DNA of 64,000 nucleotides from Flavobacteriaceae bacterium UBA1903 (lineage in GTDB: Bacteria > Bacteroidota > Bacteroidia > Flavobacteriales > Flavobacteriaceae), in the NCBI GenBank assembly GCA_002337605.1, contig DDGL01000007.1, positions 265,983 through 329,982 on the forward strand. Direction: 5' to 3'. The notes beneath the pieces were generated by a model. The model ran no database searches, was not told where the DNA came from, and worked only from the letters and a program-made list of their open reading frames with translations. Every line of letters starts with the position of its first letter. Position 1 is the stretch's first letter. A program made the translations under genes and the position numbers. Positions 1 through 8,306 of the stretch are shown here, piece after piece.

Positions 1-22
1 GTTGTCTGTTGTCTGTTGTCTG
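1..22. repeat. 7-bp tandem repeat (GTTGTCT x3)
   Basis: Three perfect copies of the heptamer gttgtct, followed by a final g, open the window and end 21 bases before the ridA start codon. The array may extend to the left of the window. Two other degenerate heptamer arrays lie at 44687-44707 and 52263-52283. Confidence 0.85.
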
Positions 23-43
23 TAAAGTTTAAAAATATATTTT

Positions 44-424
44 ATGAAAAAAATAATAAACACCTCGCACGCCCCTGCTCCTATTGGGCCTTACAATCAA
101 GCTGTTTTAAAAGGAACGATGTTGTACACCTCTGGGCAAATTGCGTTGCATCCTGAAACAGGAAAACTCGTGATGGAAGATATTAAAACCGAAACCAAAC
201 AGGTAATGGAAAATATGAAGGCCGTATTAGCAGAAGCGGGCATGACGTTCGAAAACGTGCTTAAAACCTCTATCTTCATCAGTGATATGGAAAACTTTGG
301 GGCTATTAATGAGGTTTATAGTCTTTACTTTAACGAAGCCACCGCCCCAGCCCGCGAAACAGTTGAAGTTGCCAACCTACCTAAATACGTGAATGTTGAA
401 ATTTCGATGATAGCCAGCCTGTAA
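44..424 (+). CDS. ridA: RidA family reactive intermediate/imine deaminase
   Basis: The 126-residue protein is a full-length YjgF/YER057c/UK114 family member. RidA hydrolyses reactive enamine/imine intermediates released by PLP enzymes such as threonine dehydratase, protecting other PLP enzymes in the cytosol. Seen: the GPY element at 15-17, the ARETVEV motif with Arg104 (equivalent to E. coli Arg105, which binds the substrate carboxylate), and Glu119 in the VEI strand near the C terminus. The ATG start lies after an AT-rich leader and a heptamer repeat. The stop is only two bases from the stop of the convergent tamB-like gene, with no hairpin between them. The family call is secure; the physiological substrate is not visible. 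Confidence 0.95.
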   Translation: MKKIINTSHAPAPIGPYNQAVLKGTMLYTSGQIALHPETGKLVMEDIKTETKQVMENMKAVLAEAGMTFENVLKTSIFISDMENFGAINEVYSLYFNEATAPARETVEVANLPKYVNVEISMIASL

Positions 425-426
425 TT

Positions 427-3400
427 TTACAAGTTATCATTTTCCTCATTGGTGCCCTTATCGTTAAAATCTACGGGCATATAATCGCTGTCGTCTGGAG
501 TTACAGGAGGATCGGTATCAGGCTCAATGGTTACTTTTTTATTAAAAAGTTTATCCATAAGCTCTTTAAAGGTATCAAAATCTACCGAATAGGAAACCCC
601 GGCCCCCTGTTCAAATATTTGTGATTCTCCGATAAACTGAATATTCGCCTGGCGGTTAAAAAAGTTGATACGCAAACTACCGTCTTCGTTTACGAGCCAC
701 TGAACTTCTAAATCCCCGGCAATGGCACTTTCAGTAGCCCCACCTACAGGAACCCCTACTTTTCCATTAATTAAGATACGTTCCGTTACATCTGCCGAAA
801 AGGTAAGTCCCACCTGACCCGCAGCCTGCTGGTTGGGCAACCCTGAAGCGGGAGAGTAATCTAAGCCAATACTATATTTATCATTCTTATCTGAAAATAA
901 TTGATTCACCAATCCTGAAACTCTATCTACTAACGTACCGGTAAACGCTCCAGCCCCACCAAAATCATCGTTAACAAAAGCATCCGATGCTACAAGGAAT
1001 AAGGCCTGGCGTTCTCGTTGTTCTCTGTTTTGCAACTTATATTCCAGCTCACTTCTTACCGTAGAAGTAGTTTTTGGAAATTCAATTCTAAAATCAATCT
1101 CAGGCTGTATCAACTCCCCTTTTAAATCTACCAGTACATTTACGGGTATCTTTCGGTTTGCTGCTGGGTTATCTAACAATACTGAAGGGTTTGCATCGGT
1201 TTCATATTTAGCCGTCAGATCAATTCTACCCCGTTCGGGATTTCCCTCCCATACAATAAAACCTCCAGGTACAATATCTATTTTTCGTTGTATCAATCCC
1301 CCGTATCTGAAATCAAAGATCCCATCCAGCACGGTATATTCCCCCCACATTTTAAATTTCCCAAGGGTGTTTATACGTATCAATAAGGTCCCCACTCCTT
1401 TCCCTGTAAGCTTGCTATTATTTTCCTGGTCTACAACTACTTCAACTTCTGCATCATTAGTAATGTCCAAATCAAAGTTTAAGGATAGGCCTTTTACATC
1501 TTTTTCAACCAGGGCTTCCCCTCTCATTAATGCTTCTTTTTCGGCCGGAGATAAAAACGTTATAAAAGTATCTTCGCCCAGGGATTGTGTGTCGCTAATG
1601 GGTATTTTAAAAGAAGTATTGGGTTCTGTAGTTGCCACCACATCTATGGTAAGCTCGTCTACGGGGCCTTGAATGTCTGCTGTACCACTAATAAAAGCCG
1701 TCCCGTAATAAAGAGCATCTTCGGTTTTTGGGGTATCCAATGCAAGTAGATTATCTGTTTCAATAGTTAATCCCAGTTCCCAATCACCAAAATTGGTATG
1801 GCTCGCAAAACCACTTAAAGTACCTTCGGTATTGTACTTAGTGTCTGTTATGCCTGTAGTGTTAATATCAAATTTATTTTTTGTTACAACTATCTGTGTG
1901 CCATCGTCTATATCAAAATCTGTATTTAAATATGGAATTTTTAAACCACTACCTTCCAGATTAAATCGGCCCAGGATGTCCGGCGACTTATAATTACCGC
2001 TTACCCGGGCATTCCCTGAGATGAGCCCTCGTATGTCTGTAACCACATCGCCTCCAAAGGGGCTAAAGGCCTGCATATTGAATTCATTTAAATCTACAAG
2101 CAAATTAATCATGGGGTTAACTTTCGACACATCAATATCGCCTCGCGCATTAATAGACTTTACACCATCATTGGTAAGCGTGGTATTTACAGTATATTTT
2201 GAAAGATTTTCATTCCCTCTAATGTCTAACACTAAATCTCCAAACGCAATGTCGTTAATATCTATTCCGTCAATAGTAACAGTAGAATTAGGGTAATACG
2301 CCCCGTTTTTCTGAAGAAAATTAAGTGTTCCGTTTACATTTCCTTTTAGCCTGAGGCTATCAACGGGCGGCACAATATTTCCGATATTTACATCCCGAAA
2401 TTCTGCCTTTATATCTTTATACGTTGAATCGCGAAGCACCCCCGCAAGTTGAATGTACTCGTTCTCGTGATTCAATACGAGCGAATCAATTTTTATGGTT
2501 GAAAAGTTATCGTCAAACGTAACTTTGTTCAAATCATTATTATCTTCATTCAGAAACCACACGTTGTCTTTATAGGTAATATCAGATTTCTTTACCCCAA
2601 CGACCGATTTCCCTTCGGGATTAATGGTGTGGTATAGCGACAGGTTAAACAAGTCTTCTTTCGCTTCCCCTCCTTTAAATTCTGAACGGATAAATAAGGT
2701 GTCTTTTATGGTTTTGTTGATTAAACTGAGCTCAGTTACATTGTACACTCCAGTATAAACAGAGTCTACCGAAACATACGTATTAAATAACGGGTTGTCG
2801 TTATCTACCTGAATATTCACATTACCCATGTAATTTTTAAAAGCGATTAACTCCGGCGATCTAAAGTCCAGCTGAAACTTGGACTCGTCTGAAGCTACCG
2901 AGCCTTTAATTTTGGTATTGTCCCCCAGTTGCAGTTCTGGTATAAAAACATCTATAATTTTATTGTAGACCTCAAACTCATAATTTAAATACTGGTTGGT
3001 AGTAACTTCGGCAGGAATATAGTTGGTATAAATGCTGGCAATACTATTCTGAAACAAATTCGGTATATCCTCCAGTAAAAATTCACCGGATATTTCACCA
3101 TTTATAATATCTGGCGATTGTATCTGGATGGTTCGAACAGGCCCTTCAAAAGAGGAGGTCACCAGGAAATCGTTGAAATAGAAATCTCTGTCTGCAGTTT
3201 GATAAAAGGTTTGTAAAAACTCTATGGTTCCCTCTGCATCATTAACAGTGGTACCCTGCATATCCATTTCTACCCTCCCTGAAAAAACCGATATACTATC
3301 ACGTTTAAACAAATTTAACTTGTTCAATTCAGCATATTCAATATCTGCCTCGAAATCAAACTGGTTGTATTCCTTTGAAACATCTACCAGGCCCTTAAAC

Positions 3401-4899
3401 TCCATTTTAAGATTTGGATCATTTATAATGAGGTCACCATCAAAAATCGGGTTTTTTAACCGTCCTTCAACTGTAATATTTTTATACGTATATTCTTCAA
3501 AAGTAAAAGAGCTTACGGATCCTTCCACTTTGGTATTCACAGTTTCCTGGGAAAATCCGCTACCATCAAAAGTTAAATCTGCGGTCATTTTACCTAATGA
3601 CGTTGTCCCTGCCAGTTTTCCTAAGTTAAATTTATTTAAAACAGCATTTCCCACATACGAAGCGCTGTTAGGATCTGTATAGTTGTTCATTTGCAGGTCT
3701 AGGTCTGCAGTTCCTACCCCCGTAGTAATACCACTTTTAGTGATGAGTTGGGTTTGCGTTATGGTAGTGTTTCCCTGAAACGATACCGCTCCAAGATCTT
3801 TTAGTTGTGATGGTAACACATCTCCCAGTACTCTGGGCATAAGGCGGCGTAATTCGTAATAACTGGTGCGGATGCTATGGTTTTCTGCAGTAATTGTAAA
3901 GTCTTCCTCATTTAATAAATTCTGGATCGTATAGGTTCCATACACCTGATTGCCTTCTGAAGTAATTTCAGTTTCAGAAAACGTAAAATCGTTCATCGTT
4001 CCATCGAACTTACCATCTACGTTTATAAGTTGATCCGGGCCAAATTCATTGTACCAGGCATTGATGTCGTCTGTATTTAATTTGGTTTCATCAAACGTGG
4101 CATCTATAGTAACGCCATCTATAAAATCTCCCAGCCCTTTTTCTCCATACGTAAATACAAAATCGCCTTTAATGGTAGATTTTTCAGTTTGTAAGTTTAG
4201 CTTCTTAAGGGTCATCGCTTCAGAGGTATAGGAAAAAACACCTTCAGCATCTTTAATGCTAAAACCTCTTTCGGCTTCTAATGAGAGAGATTCAATGTTT
4301 GCTGCAACGTCTGGACCTGTAATTTTAAAATCGTCTGCTACCAGATTCACCTCTTTTAAAAACAGAACTGTTGGTGTTTCTAGGTTTTGATCTACAATTT
4401 TAATCGTGCTATTACTAAGGCTCAAATCGTTACTGAACAATGAAAACGGCTTCACCTCTTGGGTAGAGTTGGTGTTGAATTTTTCTGAAAAAATATAAAG
4501 ATTGTCTGTCTCTTCACCTTTATAAGTAGTTACAAATAGCTTTGCATTGTCAAGGTTTATATTCCCAAACCCAAGATCCCCAGCAATTAAATTTCTAAAG
4601 CTCAGCACATTGGTTTGAAGTTCTTTTGCATAAATAAGTGTATCTGCATGATGATCATTAATTAAAACGCCTCTAATGTCTACTTCACCACGCCAGTTAA
4701 GGCCAAGACGGTCTATAGTAATATCGGTCCCGTAGGTTTCATTCAGGTTGTCGGTTACCTTTTTTGCAACATAGGTCTGTACGGAAGGAATAGAAAAAAT
4801 AATCACAATTGTGATGAGGAGTAATACTAAAATTACAAATCCTCTGATTATTATTTTCCTTAATTTTTTGATACGACTGTAATGTTTTAATTTTGACAC
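427..4899 (-). CDS. TamB-like translocation/assembly module inner-membrane protein (DUF490)
   Basis: This 1490-residue protein has a short basic N terminus, one strong hydrophobic anchor (about 17-36) and then a very long repetitive beta-rich region, the architecture of AsmA/TamB proteins. The C-terminal 350 residues match the TamB (DUF490) domain, with the signature WGEYTVLDGIFDFRYGGL near 1190 and a PVNVLVDLKGEL stretch. TamB-type proteins span the periplasm as a hydrophobic groove and are linked to outer-membrane protein assembly and phospholipid transport. No tamA/BamA-like gene is adjacent. The start is a GTG, with the membrane anchor directly after it, and lies only 24 bases from the start codon of divergent tsaD. 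The acidic, Pro-rich tail (about 1460-1490) is dispensable-looking. The family assignment is strong; the cargo is unknown. Confidence 0.92.
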   Translation of the reverse strand: MSKLKHYSRIKKLRKIIIRGFVILVLLLITIVIIFSIPSVQTYVAKKVTDNLNETYGTDITIDRLGLNWRGEVDIRGVLINDHHADTLIYAKELQTNVLSFRNLIAGDLGFGNINLDNAKLFVTTYKGEETDNLYIFSEKFNTNSTQEVKPFSLFSNDLSLSNSTIKIVDQNLETPTVLFLKEVNLVADDFKITGPDVAANIESLSLEAERGFSIKDAEGVFSYTSEAMTLKKLNLQTEKSTIKGDFVFTYGEKGLGDFIDGVTIDATFDETKLNTDDINAWYNEFGPDQLINVDGKFDGTMNDFTFSETEITSEGNQVYGTYTIQNLLNEEDFTITAENHSIRTSYYELRRLMPRVLGDVLPSQLKDLGAVSFQGNTTITQTQLITKSGITTGVGTADLDLQMNNYTDPNSASYVGNAVLNKFNLGKLAGTTSLGKMTADLTFDGSGFSQETVNTKVEGSVSSFTFEEYTYKNITVEGRLKNPIFDGDLIINDPNLKMEFKGLVDVSKEYNQFDFEADIEYAELNKLNLFKRDSISVFSGRVEMDMQGTTVNDAEGTIEFLQTFYQTADRDFYFNDFLVTSSFEGPVRTIQIQSPDIINGEISGEFLLEDIPNLFQNSIASIYTNYIPAEVTTNQYLNYEFEVYNKIIDVFIPELQLGDNTKIKGSVASDESKFQLDFRSPELIAFKNYMGNVNIQVDNDNPLFNTYVSVDSVYTGVYNVTELSLINKTIKDTLFIRSEFKGGEAKEDLFNLSLYHTINPEGKSVVGVKKSDITYKDNVWFLNEDNNDLNKVTFDDNFSTIKIDSLVLNHENEYIQLAGVLRDSTYKDIKAEFRDVNIGNIVPPVDSLRLKGNVNGTLNFLQKNGAYYPNSTVTIDGIDINDIAFGDLVLDIRGNENLSKYTVNTTLTNDGVKSINARGDIDVSKVNPMINLLVDLNEFNMQAFSPFGGDVVTDIRGLISGNARVSGNYKSPDILGRFNLEGSGLKIPYLNTDFDIDDGTQIVVTKNKFDINTTGITDTKYNTEGTLSGFASHTNFGDWELGLTIETDNLLALDTPKTEDALYYGTAFISGTADIQGPVDELTIDVVATTEPNTSFKIPISDTQSLGEDTFITFLSPAEKEALMRGEALVEKDVKGLSLNFDLDITNDAEVEVVVDQENNSKLTGKGVGTLLIRINTLGKFKMWGEYTVLDGIFDFRYGGLIQRKIDIVPGGFIVWEGNPERGRIDLTAKYETDANPSVLLDNPAANRKIPVNVLVDLKGELIQPEIDFRIEFPKTTSTVRSELEYKLQNREQRERQALFLVASDAFVNDDFGGAGAFTGTLVDRVSGLVNQLFSDKNDKYSIGLDYSPASGLPNQQAAGQVGLTFSADVTERILINGKVGVPVGGATESAIAGDLEVQWLVNEDGSLRINFFNRQANIQFIGESQIFEQGAGVSYSVDFDTFKELMDKLFNKKVTIEPDTDPPVTPDDSDYMPVDFNDKGTNEENDNL

Positions 4900-4938
4900 T
4901 TCAATAGATATGCCACACTTATTTTGAACACTTCAACT
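4891..4938. promoter_or_regulatory. Paired TTGA-(N4/5)-TCAA motifs between tamB-like and tsaD starts
   Basis: Two near-identical segments, ttttgacacttcaa and ttttgaacacttcaa, lie about 31 bases apart. Each is an imperfect palindrome with TTGA/TCAA ends; one overlaps the GTG start of the tamB-like gene and the other the TTG start of tsaD. The arrangement suggests a shared regulatory site or a small duplication; function is inferred. Confidence 0.3.
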
Positions 4939-5946
4939 TGTTATATACTAGGAATTGAATCCTCTTGCGACGACACGGCAGCTGCTGTAATTAACAACGG
5001 CGTTGTGCTTAGCAATGTTGTGGCAACCCAGGAAATACATACCGAATATGGCGGCGTGGTTCCAGAGCTTGCCTCACGTGCCCATCAACAAAACATTGTC
5101 CCCGTTGTACACCAAGCATTACGCAAAGCAAATATCGACAAAAAACAATTACATGCCATAGCATTTACAAGTGGTCCTGGGCTTATGGGATCTTTGTTGG
5201 TAGGGACCTCATTTTCAAAGTCTTTGTCACTTGGGTTGGGTATTCCCCTTATAGATGTAAACCACATGCAGGCACATATTCTAGCACATTTTATTAAAGC
5301 TGAAGGGCAAACCCCGCCTAAGTTTCCATTTCTGGCGTTAACCATAAGTGGGGGGCACACCCAAATCGTAAAAGTGACTAACTATTTTGACATGGAAGTG
5401 ATAGGCCAGACTATCGACGACGCAGTTGGAGAAGCGTTCGACAAATCTGCCAAAATACTGGGACTTCCCTACCCTGGTGGTCCCTTGATTGACAAGTACG
5501 CCCAACAGGGTAACCCAAAAGCATACCCATTCCCAAAACCGAAAGTAAGTCCGCTGGATTTTAGTTTTAGCGGATTAAAAACTTCGGTCTTGTACTTTAT
5601 AGAAAGGGAAACAGCAAAAAACCCAGATTTCATTTCCGAACATATTGAAGACATCTGTGCAAGTATTCAGTATACCATTGTGAGTTATTTAATGGACAAA
5701 CTGAAAAATGCCGTAAAGAAAACGGGGATTAAAGAAATTGCTATTGGGGGTGGTGTTTCGGCAAATAGTGGCATTAGAAAAGCATTACAGGATGCTGAAG
5801 GAAAATACGGTTGGAAGACTCATATCCCAAAATTTGAATACTGTACAGATAATGCAGCGATGATCGCTATAGTAGGGGAACTGAAATACAAACAAGGTAT
5901 CTTTGCTGAAACAAACGTAGTTGCCAGTGCGCGGTTGAAATTGTAA
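4924..5946 (+). CDS. tsaD: tRNA N6-adenosine threonylcarbamoyltransferase TsaD
   Basis: The 340-residue protein is a full-length Kae1/Gcp/TsaD enzyme. It transfers threonylcarbamoyl from threonylcarbamoyl-AMP to A37 of ANN-decoding tRNAs, acting with TsaB and TsaE. Seen: the ASKHA-fold opening GIESSCDDTAAA at 10-21, the metal-binding HMQAH motif (His114, His118), SGGHTQ, and GGGVSANSGIR near the C terminus. The start is TTG; no ATG fits upstream of the conserved YILGIESS strand, so the TTG is accepted. The gene is divergent from the tamB-like gene with very little space for a promoter, and it leads a run of RNA-modification genes (TfoX-N protein, rsmE). It is essential in most bacteria. Confidence 0.97.
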   Translation: MNTSTCYILGIESSCDDTAAAVINNGVVLSNVVATQEIHTEYGGVVPELASRAHQQNIVPVVHQALRKANIDKKQLHAIAFTSGPGLMGSLLVGTSFSKSLSLGLGIPLIDVNHMQAHILAHFIKAEGQTPPKFPFLALTISGGHTQIVKVTNYFDMEVIGQTIDDAVGEAFDKSAKILGLPYPGGPLIDKYAQQGNPKAYPFPKPKVSPLDFSFSGLKTSVLYFIERETAKNPDFISEHIEDICASIQYTIVSYLMDKLKNAVKKTGIKEIAIGGGVSANSGIRKALQDAEGKYGWKTHIPKFEYCTDNAAMIAIVGELKYKQGIFAETNVVASARLKL

Positions 5947-5950
5947 GCCT

Positions 5951-6283
5951 ATGTCACATTCTGAAGAAATAGTAAAGCGCCTGAAAGTAGCCACCCTTCC
6001 CTGGACATCGCACATGACCGAAAAAAAGATGTTTGGCGGTTACTGTATGCTCTTCAAAGGTAACATGTGTGTAGGGGAAACTAAAGAACGTTTAATGGTA
6101 CGTGTAAAGCCTGAACAAATGGAAGAAACCCTGGCATTACCCCATGTGACACCCATGGATTTTACCGGCAAGCCTATGAAGGAGTTTGTGTTTGTTACCA
6201 GAGAAGGTTTTAAAACCGAAGAACAACTTCAACACTTTATAGAATTAGGAATCGCCCATGCCGAATGGAAATTGAGCCAATAA
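5951..6283 (+). CDS. TfoX N-terminal domain protein
   Basis: The 110-residue cytosolic protein consists only of a TfoX/Sxy N-terminal domain. Seen: the MTEKKMFGGYCMLFKGNMC strand-turn-strand near 22-40 and the GKPMKEFVFV segment at about 76-85, both typical of the family. In gammaproteobacteria the two-domain TfoX/Sxy regulates competence genes; single-domain versions in Bacteroidota have no established role and usually accompany unrelated housekeeping genes, so a competence role should not be assumed. It starts 4 bases after the tsaD stop and ends one base before rsmE, so it is almost certainly translated from the same transcript. Confidence 0.85.
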   Translation: MSHSEEIVKRLKVATLPWTSHMTEKKMFGGYCMLFKGNMCVGETKERLMVRVKPEQMEETLALPHVTPMDFTGKPMKEFVFVTREGFKTEEQLQHFIELGIAHAEWKLSQ

Positions 6284-6284
6284 T

Positions 6285-6998
6285 ATGAATTTATTTTACC
6301 ATCCAAATAGTACGGAAACCGACACGGAGATCTTTTTTGATAAAGAAGAAAGCAGGCACATTGGAAAAGTACTTAGAAAGCAAACAGGTGACGAACTATA
6401 CACTACAAATGGCAAAGGATACTTTTTTAAAGTAAAACTTCAATTAGTTACACCTAAAAAGTGCACTGCAAGCATTTTAACTGTTGAAGAACAAAAGCCA
6501 CTCCCCTACAGATTGCATCTGGCTGTAGCTCCCACGAAACTTAACGACCGCTACGAATGGTTTCTTGAAAAAGCAACTGAAATAGGCATTACTGAAATCA
6601 CCCCTATTATCTGTGATCACAGTGAGCGCAACGTAATAAAACCCGAACGCTATGAAAGGATTTTACAAAGTGCCATGAAGCAATCGTTAAAAGCATATCT
6701 TCCCAGATTAAACGAGGCTGTTTCCTATTCAGAATTTATAGCGCAGCAAAAAAACTTCGACGGCTTAGCCTGTATTGCCCATTGTGAAGAGACCAGAAAG
6801 CAGTCGTTAAAAGATGTACTCAAGGCGAAAAGCAATGTTTTGATTTGCATAGGCCCCGAAGGCGATTTTTCTCCTGTAGAAATAGAAGCTGCTTTAACCA
6901 ATGGTTTTGAGCCTGTAAGCTTAGGCACTTCAAGATTACGTACCGAAACTGCTGCTCTGGTTGCTTGCCATAGCGTAGCTTTTGTAAATGAGGTATAA
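6285..6998 (+). CDS. rsmE: 16S rRNA (uracil(1498)-N(3))-methyltransferase RsmE
   Basis: The 237-residue protein is a SPOUT-class methyltransferase that methylates N3 of U1498 in helix 44 of 16S rRNA. Seen: an N-terminal PUA-like part (HIGKVLRKQTGDELYTTNG at about 26-44), the KATEIGI motif, and the C-terminal knot with IGPEGDFSPVEIEAA and the SAM-binding loop LGTSRLRTETAA. Length is normal. It begins one base after the TfoX-N gene, within the presumed tsaD operon. Family assignment is secure. Confidence 0.96.
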   Translation: MNLFYHPNSTETDTEIFFDKEESRHIGKVLRKQTGDELYTTNGKGYFFKVKLQLVTPKKCTASILTVEEQKPLPYRLHLAVAPTKLNDRYEWFLEKATEIGITEITPIICDHSERNVIKPERYERILQSAMKQSLKAYLPRLNEAVSYSEFIAQQKNFDGLACIAHCEETRKQSLKDVLKAKSNVLICIGPEGDFSPVEIEAALTNGFEPVSLGTSRLRTETAALVACHSVAFVNEV

Positions 6999-7041
6999 CT
7001 TTTGTTCTGTTACCTTCTTAAAAATTGTATTTTTAAACGCT

Positions 7042-7683
7042 ATGAAAAACCTACTCTGCTTACTCTTTATTTTCACAATTTCATTTGCGGTTGCCCAAGA
7101 GGTGGCTGTTTTAAAATATGGTGGTGGTGGTGATTGGTATGGAAATCCTACCGCCCTGCCAAATCTGGTTCAGTTTTGTAATGAACAAGCCAATACCAGC
7201 ATTAACCGTAAAACCGAAACAGTCGATCCGGGAAGCATCGATATTTTTAACTATGCTTTTCTACACATGACAGGACACGGAAATGTATTTTTTACTGTTG
7301 AGGAAGCTGAAAACTTAAGAAACTACTTGCTTAGCGGCGGATTTCTTCACATAGACGATAACTACGGAATGGATGAATACCTTAGAAAAGAACTGGTAAA
7401 GATCTTTCCTGACATAGAATTAAAGGAACTCCCGGGAAACCATCCTATTTTTAATTACCGGTATAAATTTCCACAGGGATTGCCAAAGATCCATGAACAT
7501 GATAATGCACGTCCGCAAGCCTTTGGCATTACATACGAGGGCAGGTTACTTCTGCTCTACACCTATGAAAGTGATTTAGGCGATGGCTGGGAAAATCCAG
7601 AAATACATAACGACCCACAGGAAGTACGTCTAAAGGCATTACAAATGGGAGCAAATATTATTACCTACGCTTTTGAACACTAG
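7042..7683 (+). CDS. DUF4159 domain-containing secreted protein
   Basis: I place the start at the ATG at 7042, giving 213 residues that open with a signal peptide (MKNLLCLLFIFTISFAVAQ, probable cut after Ala-Gln). A longer reading from 6988 would overlap rsmE and bury the signal. The mature protein matches DUF4159: VAVLKYGGGGDWYGNP near the start, then FLHMTGHGNVFFT and GGFLHIDDNYGMDEYLRKE, resembling the class I glutamine-amidotransferase-like fold reported for this family. Its role is unknown. In Bacteroidota it commonly sits next to rRNA methyltransferase genes, as here between rsmE and a SpoU gene. The clustering is positional, not evidence of RNA modification. Confidence 0.88.
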   Translation: MKNLLCLLFIFTISFAVAQEVAVLKYGGGGDWYGNPTALPNLVQFCNEQANTSINRKTETVDPGSIDIFNYAFLHMTGHGNVFFTVEEAENLRNYLLSGGFLHIDDNYGMDEYLRKELVKIFPDIELKELPGNHPIFNYRYKFPQGLPKIHEHDNARPQAFGITYEGRLLLLYTYESDLGDGWENPEIHNDPQEVRLKALQMGANIITYAFEH

Positions 7684-7771
7684 AGGGAGGGGCAGAAGTC
7701 AAGAACACGTAAGTAGCGCTCTTAATTGTATTAATTAACTAGTCTCCTGTTCAACAAATCAACAATACTAA

Positions 7772-8266
7772 ATGTTGCAGCACAATCACGAATCCACCCC
7801 TTTTTCAGCAAAAAAGAACAACATAATCTTATTGTGTGATGGCTTACAAAGCCCGGCAAATATTGGTGCTATCTTTAGACTGTGTGATGCTTTCGGGGTT
7901 GCTGAAGTTATCTTTAACAGCCCTATAGACCTTTCATCCAACAGATTAAAACGTACCGCCAGAACTACGGAAACATTGGTAAAACATACTATAGTGGAAG
8001 ATCTTGCGGTAACACTTCACGAGTTTCAACAAAAAAACTATACAACGGTGGCATTAGAAATTTCTTCAACCAGTATACCTCTTTCTAAGTTTTCAAAGTC
8101 AGAAGTGACACTAGCGCTCGTTATCGGGAATGAGCGTACAGGGATTTCAGAAAAAATTTTAAAAAAAGTACAGCATATTACACACATTTCTATGTTTGGT
8201 ACAAATAGCAGTATGAATGTAGCTCAGGCCACTGCTATTGCCTTGTATGAGTTAACAAAACATTGA
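7772..8266 (+). CDS. SpoU/TrmH family RNA 2'-O-methyltransferase
   Basis: The 164-residue protein is a compact SPOUT methyltransferase catalytic domain without an N-terminal substrate-binding domain. The three SpoU motifs are visible: motif 1 SPANIGAIFRLCDAFGV (with the catalytic Arg in the IFR segment), motif 2 LVIGNERTGIS, and motif 3 MNVAQATAIALYEL. Such short proteins resemble TrmL and TrmH and methylate ribose 2'-OH in tRNA or rRNA; the target base cannot be told from sequence. An intergenic gap of 88 bases separates it from the DUF4159 gene. A second, two-domain SpoU protein occurs at 50160. Confidence 0.92.
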   Translation: MLQHNHESTPFSAKKNNIILLCDGLQSPANIGAIFRLCDAFGVAEVIFNSPIDLSSNRLKRTARTTETLVKHTIVEDLAVTLHEFQQKNYTTVALEISSTSIPLSKFSKSEVTLALVIGNERTGISEKILKKVQHITHISMFGTNSSMNVAQATAIALYELTKH

Positions 8267-8306
8267 GATTTTAGCAACAGGAATATAGTATCTTTACGCA
8301 AATCTT

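Noticed and set aside
3224..3682. 152-residue open reading frame opposite the tamB-like gene
   Set aside because: It is a shadow frame of a long coding region, with Ser/Pro-rich composition and no family features.
5951..6283. Competence regulator TfoX
   Set aside because: Only the N-terminal domain is present and no competence gene is near.
6988..7041. Extended start for the DUF4159 protein
   Set aside because: The extra residues precede and disrupt a clear signal peptide and overlap rsmE.
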